From contig JADGIG010000268.1 in NCBI GenBank assembly GCA_018985235.1, positions 1 to 11,220 of the forward strand: 11,220 bases of DNA, written 5' to 3'. This DNA is from Sanchytrium tribonematis. Taxonomy: Eukaryota > Sanchytriomycota > Sanchytriomycetes > Sanchytriales > Sanchytriaceae. This document shows, piece by piece, positions 8,806 to 11,220 of this stretch. Position numbers and translations under genes: made by a program. The notes below the pieces were generated by a model, which saw only the letters and a program-made list of their open reading frames with translations, ran no database searches and was not told the DNA's origin. How positions within the stretch are numbered: the first letter of the stretch is position 1; every line of letters begins with the position of its first letter.

Positions 8806-8974
8806 AAATTGCAAGATGAAAACACAAGGAGTATTTTCTTTTCCAAAAATGATGGCATCTGCCTTATTTTGAATACATCGGCAGATTTATTGTCAAATTA
8901 ATTCGCGATTATTTGTCATTTTAAAATGTGTCATTCTTTCGGCACTAAATTTTTCCTTGTAACAATTAATTTCA
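8806..8974. promoter_or_regulatory. Divergent promoter between PFS2 and the IFRD gene
   Basis: At 169 bases this is the longest non-coding stretch in the window, shared by two head-to-head genes. It contains three TGTCA words on the + strand (8891-8895, 8914-8918, 8929-8933). The last two flank the palindrome ATTTTAAAAT (8918-8927). A GC-containing TTCGCGA sits at 8902-8908. None is a proven site. No RNA gene or small ORF with support was seen. Confidence 0.5.
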
Positions 8975-10055
8975 ATGGACGACACAAGTTCTCAGTTCAG
9001 CTTGGACATACCAGCAGAAATCAAAGAACAATTTGCTAGCGAAGACAATATCGAAGATATAATTGAGATGTTAGAAAGTCGAAAAACTCAAAAGCAATCC
9101 GTTTATCCTAGATTGTTGGGATATCTAATCTCTGCCTCAGAAGTGAGCCATCCTGAAGATCTTGTAGATATTATATTGAAAGAAAGATTGAACGAATTTA
9201 CTGCTAGATCCCTGGCCATTTTGTATTTGTTTACTGATCATGGACTACGGGATTCCATAAACTATTTATTTAAAGAAATTCAAGGCGATTATCAAAAATC
9301 AATAGCTCACATTAGTGCTGCATTTATTGTTTTTATTGCTTCCGAGGATGAAGAAAGCACCTTAAAATTAATTGCTTTGCTACAGTCGAAGTGCAAACGA
9401 TCTGAGAAATATCACAAATCTTATCCCCAATCGCTCATATCAGCTTTAACAAGCATATTTGTGTTAAGTACAACAATAGAAGATGAGCAATTCATTAATT
9501 TATCAAAAGATTTGATTCCGGACTTAGTTTTCTACGCTGAAAACGATAATTTGGAGTTGAGTCTCGGCTGTGCTGAAATCTTGGCTTTTATATTTCAAAA
9601 ATATCAAACCCTGGGTGTATTTAATAGTTATGTAGGTAGGCTTCGAATACAAGTCAAAGTTGAATCAAATTTTACAAATAAAAATGGCAGCTACAAACAA
9701 GAATTTGGCTAAAAAGGACAAGCAAAATACCGTACGTCGGCTGAAGGCTGTAAGTGGTACAATTTCTACTGGAAAAGGTCCCTCAGTCAAACCACTAAAA
9801 CATGAAGGAAAATTATTTTTAATGGATGATTGGACTTCTTACATACGAATGAAACTACTTAGAACGATTATGGGTAGTGGGCTACATCATCATCTAAGCA
9901 TACACCACATTTTCGATGGAATGTTTGAGGTTGTTGAAGACGCAAAGCTAGATCGCTTAGCACTTCACAATCTGAGAATTCAACAAAAAGATCGAGACGC
10001 TCGACAAAACAGCGAACGTATGCACAAAAAAGAATCTTCTTTCCTAGGAGAATAA
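8975..10055 (+). CDS. IFRD: IFRD family protein (interferon-related developmental regulator), one 19-base intron
   Basis: CDS is join(8975..9616, 9636..10055), 353 residues. Residues 1-230 form an alpha-helical ARM/HEAT-like N-terminal IFRD domain (ARSLAILYLF, GCAEILAFIF). After the intron come GFEYKSKLNQILQIKMAA and NKNLAKKDKQ, matching the family's FxYED...LATDxNKxRAKxDRxxQR stretch. The C-terminal IFRD domain follows: KLFLMDDWTSYIRMKLLRTI, MGSGLHHHL (293-301; family VLGSGMQHHL), IFDGMFEV, and a charged C-terminal helix. In animals IFRD1/2 act as transcriptional co-regulators, and IFRD2 has been found on inactive ribosomes; its role here is unknown. Read unspliced, the frame runs out of the family sequence and stops at 9710-9712. 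The ATG at 8975 is the first Met of a plausible acidic N-terminus. It converges on RTF1 with a 9-base gap. Confidence 0.9.
9617..9635 (+). other. 19-base spliceosomal intron in the IFRD gene
   Basis: The sequence is GTATTTAATAGTTATGTAG, phase 0. Splicing joins KYQTLG to VGFEYKSKLNQ, recreating the family's F-x-Y motif before the conserved NKNLAKKD region. A 22-base alternative (9632-9653) also restores the frame but loses GFEY and has a weaker fit to the other two introns. Confidence 0.85.
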
Positions 10056-10056
10056 A
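10051..10056 (+). terminator. AATAAA poly(A) signal enclosing the IFRD stop codon
   Basis: The TAA stop (10053-10055) is the centre of the hexamer, written AA-TAA-A. The RTF1 stop is 9 bases further on, so the IFRD 3' UTR should extend into antisense RTF1. Confidence 0.75.
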
Positions 10057-10063
10057 GCTTGAT

Positions 10064-10069
10064 TTTATT
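10064..10069 (-). terminator. AATAAA poly(A) signal enclosing the RTF1 stop codon
   Basis: The TAA stop (10067-10065) is again the centre of the hexamer on the minus strand. It faces the IFRD signal 7 bases away, so the two transcripts should overlap at their 3' ends. Confidence 0.75.
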
Positions 10070-11105
10070 TCACCTTCGGCAATTTTCTTTTTAATAATTT
10101 TTCAATATTTATGTTGTCTAAAGATGAGTCTGTGTCTCCCAAAATCTCTTTTAGATCAACCATTAAAAGTCTTTCAAAAGTAGCTGGACGCTTCTCCACT
10201 TTAGTGGATTTAGCTTCCACAACTAGATCTTTCTCTCCTAATTCACTTAGCTTTTGCTTCAATTTTTGAATTTCCGACTTATCATTATGAGAAATGGCAA
10301 CAGTTAGCTGTCGTTTCAAGTTTAATTTCAATAAAGTTGCATTTTCACCAAGAGTTTTTTTCCTTTCGTTAATGATATGGGCCAATTCTTCCTCTGTGAG
10401 GTGCTTATTGAGGGCGTCATGCAAAACTTCCTTCTTTCCCTCAACTTCTTCTTCTTGTAGATATCTAATTTCAGTTGGGTTTCTCTTAATGTCATCTTGC
10501 ATCTTTCTCATCCATCTTGTCCATTCATCCGAAATAAATGGTTGGTTTGAAACAGTATCCATGTAAATGCGAGTTTTATCAGTTCCGTAGCGTATCATAA
10601 GACACTTTTGAGTTTTTAGATCAGGCGTTAAATTGTACATCTTATGATCTACTACTTCAATTACTTCACAGATTCTGCAAGTACCTTCTCGAACAGGTAT
10701 CCTCACAAATGACCCAACAACTATATCTTCAAAATCACTTCTGAAAACAATTTGAATCAAACTATTACGGGAGATCCGAATCGAATTAAGTTGCGCTAAA
10801 TCTGGCGGTTTAGTTTCACTTCTTTCACGCTTGTCTCTAACCCGATAAGTAACATCATCACTATCCTCTTTTACAAGAAATTCTTCGCCCGATGATTCAC
10901 CTGATTCCGATTCAAAGGTATCTCTATTTTTGCGAGTTTTACCGCCTCTATTTCTTAACATTTCTGCTAGTTTTCGCTTGTCTTCTTTAATTTGATTTTT
11001 TTCAGCTTCTTCAGCAAGCTTTTGCTCAATCTCCAATTCATTCAACCCAGATGCCTCCTCCTCATCTGCAATCAATCCGTACAATTCTTCATCGAGATCA
11101 CTCAT
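10065..11105 (-). CDS. RTF1: Rtf1, Paf1-complex subunit with Plus3 domain
   Basis: This is a 346-residue intronless protein, shorter than yeast Rtf1 (558) and human RTF1 (about 700). The acidic N-terminus DLDEELYG runs into a reduced histone-modification domain: LNELEIEQKLAEEAEKNQ (21-38; family L-x-E-x-E-R-E-x-I-L-A-E-R-A-E). An acidic/Ser linker follows (about 62-85), then the Plus3 domain (about 107-205) with IRISRNSL, VVGSFVRIPV, RICEVIEVVD and DTVSNQPF. Next comes the family's helical region: HDALNKHLTEEELAHIINE and a coiled coil at about 235-295. Rtf1 binds phosphorylated Spt5 through Plus3 and stimulates histone H2B ubiquitylation through the HMD during Pol II elongation. The ATG at 11105 is the natural start. 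Actin lies upstream on the same strand with a 55-base gap. Confidence 0.94.
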   Translation of the reverse strand: MSDLDEELYGLIADEEEASGLNELEIEQKLAEEAEKNQIKEDKRKLAEMLRNRGGKTRKNRDTFESESGESSGEEFLVKEDSDDVTYRVRDKRERSETKPPDLAQLNSIRISRNSLIQIVFRSDFEDIVVGSFVRIPVREGTCRICEVIEVVDHKMYNLTPDLKTQKCLMIRYGTDKTRIYMDTVSNQPFISDEWTRWMRKMQDDIKRNPTEIRYLQEEEVEGKKEVLHDALNKHLTEEELAHIINERKKTLGENATLLKLNLKRQLTVAISHNDKSEIQKLKQKLSELGEKDLVVEAKSTKVEKRPATFERLLMVDLKEILGDTDSSLDNINIEKLLKRKLPKVK

Positions 11106-11160
11106 TTAAAGGGGTAATATTTCTAAAAATCGTCGAAACAAGATTTATTTGCAAAACGAC
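11106..11160 (-). promoter_or_regulatory. Short actin-RTF1 intergenic region
   Basis: These 55 bases must hold the actin 3' UTR and the RTF1 promoter and leader. An ACCCC run sits 6-10 bases before the RTF1 ATG. The actin poly(A) signal (11149-11144) lies inside it. No TATA-like element is clear. Confidence 0.35.
11144..11149 (-). terminator. AATAAA poly(A) signal of actin
   Basis: The hexamer begins 11 bases after the actin stop (11163-11161) and lies 38 bases before the RTF1 ATG on the same strand. Confidence 0.7.
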
Positions 11161-11220
11161 TTAGAAGCATTTTCTGTGAACAATGCTTGGTCCAGATTCA
11201 TCATATTCTTGTTTTGAGAT
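11161..11220 (-). CDS. ACT1: Actin, C-terminal 19 residues only (5' part beyond the window)
   Basis: Read from the right edge on the minus strand, the sequence encodes ISKQEYDESGPSIVHRKCF followed by TAA (11163-11161). This is the invariant C-terminus of conventional actin, and as I recall it identical to animal cytoplasmic actins over these residues (yeast has small changes such as HHKCF). It includes the penultimate Cys and terminal Phe. Most of the gene, including the ATP cleft, lies outside, so introns and copy number cannot be judged. An actin-related protein would not keep this exact tail. Confidence 0.95.
   Translation of the reverse strand: MSKQEYDESGPSIVHRKCF

Noticed and set aside
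9632-9653. A 22-base alternative intron in the IFRD gene that also restores the reading frame.
   Set aside because: It would remove the GFEY stretch that matches the family and it ends AAG rather than TAG. The 19-base choice fits both protein and the other two introns better.
850-11114. C-runs (CCC/CCCC) upstream of several ATGs (STT4, FRG1, eIF4E, RTF1), reminiscent of microsporidian CCC start motifs.
   Set aside because: Positions relative to the ATG vary widely, and PFS2 and IFRD lack them, so the pattern is too weak here.
11183-11220. An ATG on the + strand, open to the right edge, looked like the start of a new gene.
   Set aside because: The other strand encodes the exact actin C-terminus over these bases, so the + strand frame is a shadow.

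Overview
This is a compact, AT-rich nuclear segment of a eukaryote that uses the standard stop codons. Eight protein genes fill nearly all of it, and no gap between genes exceeds about 170 bases. The last 19 residues of an actin, a fungal-style Stt4 and the set of RNA-processing genes point to an opisthokont. A reduced, early-diverging fungus or a close relative (for example the Rozella/aphelid/microsporidian side of the tree) is my best guess. That placement is inference; no marker here proves it.

Layout from left to right: (1) the 3' part of a degenerate kinase, probably the deadenylase subunit PAN3 (+, enters from the left edge, ends 824). (2) STT4, a type III phosphatidylinositol 4-kinase alpha (+, 884-6485, one intron). 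(3) A class II eIF4E / 4EHP-like cap-binding protein (-, 6490-6960), tail to tail with STT4 and 4 bases away. (4) FRG1 (-, 6996-7586). (5) PFS2/WDR33, the poly(A)-signal recognition subunit (-, 7653-8805, one intron). (6) A 169-base divergent promoter, then an IFRD-family gene (+, 8975-10055, one intron). (7) RTF1 of the Paf1 complex (-, 10065-11105), tail to tail with IFRD and 9 bases away. (8) The 3' end of actin (-, 11161-11220, continues beyond the right edge).

Two genome-wide habits seem to show here. First, three of the genes are each interrupted by one intron, and all three introns are exactly 19 bases long, begin GTA and end TAG. Splicing them restores textbook family sequence. Second, every one of the eight genes has an AATAAA hexamer overlapping its stop codon or within about a dozen bases of it. 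The hexamer is otherwise almost absent from the sense strand of the coding regions but common on the antisense strand. With intergenic gaps of 4-9 bases at the convergent pairs, the 3' ends of neighbouring transcripts must overlap.

The genes do not form one pathway. Five concern mRNA fate: PAN3 (deadenylation), 4EHP (cap binding and repression), FRG1 (RNA and splicing associated), PFS2 (3'-end formation) and RTF1 (elongation and 3'-end quality). The others are lipid signalling (STT4), an IFRD family member and the cytoskeleton (actin). I found no RNA gene, mobile element, CRISPR array or virus-like sequence.
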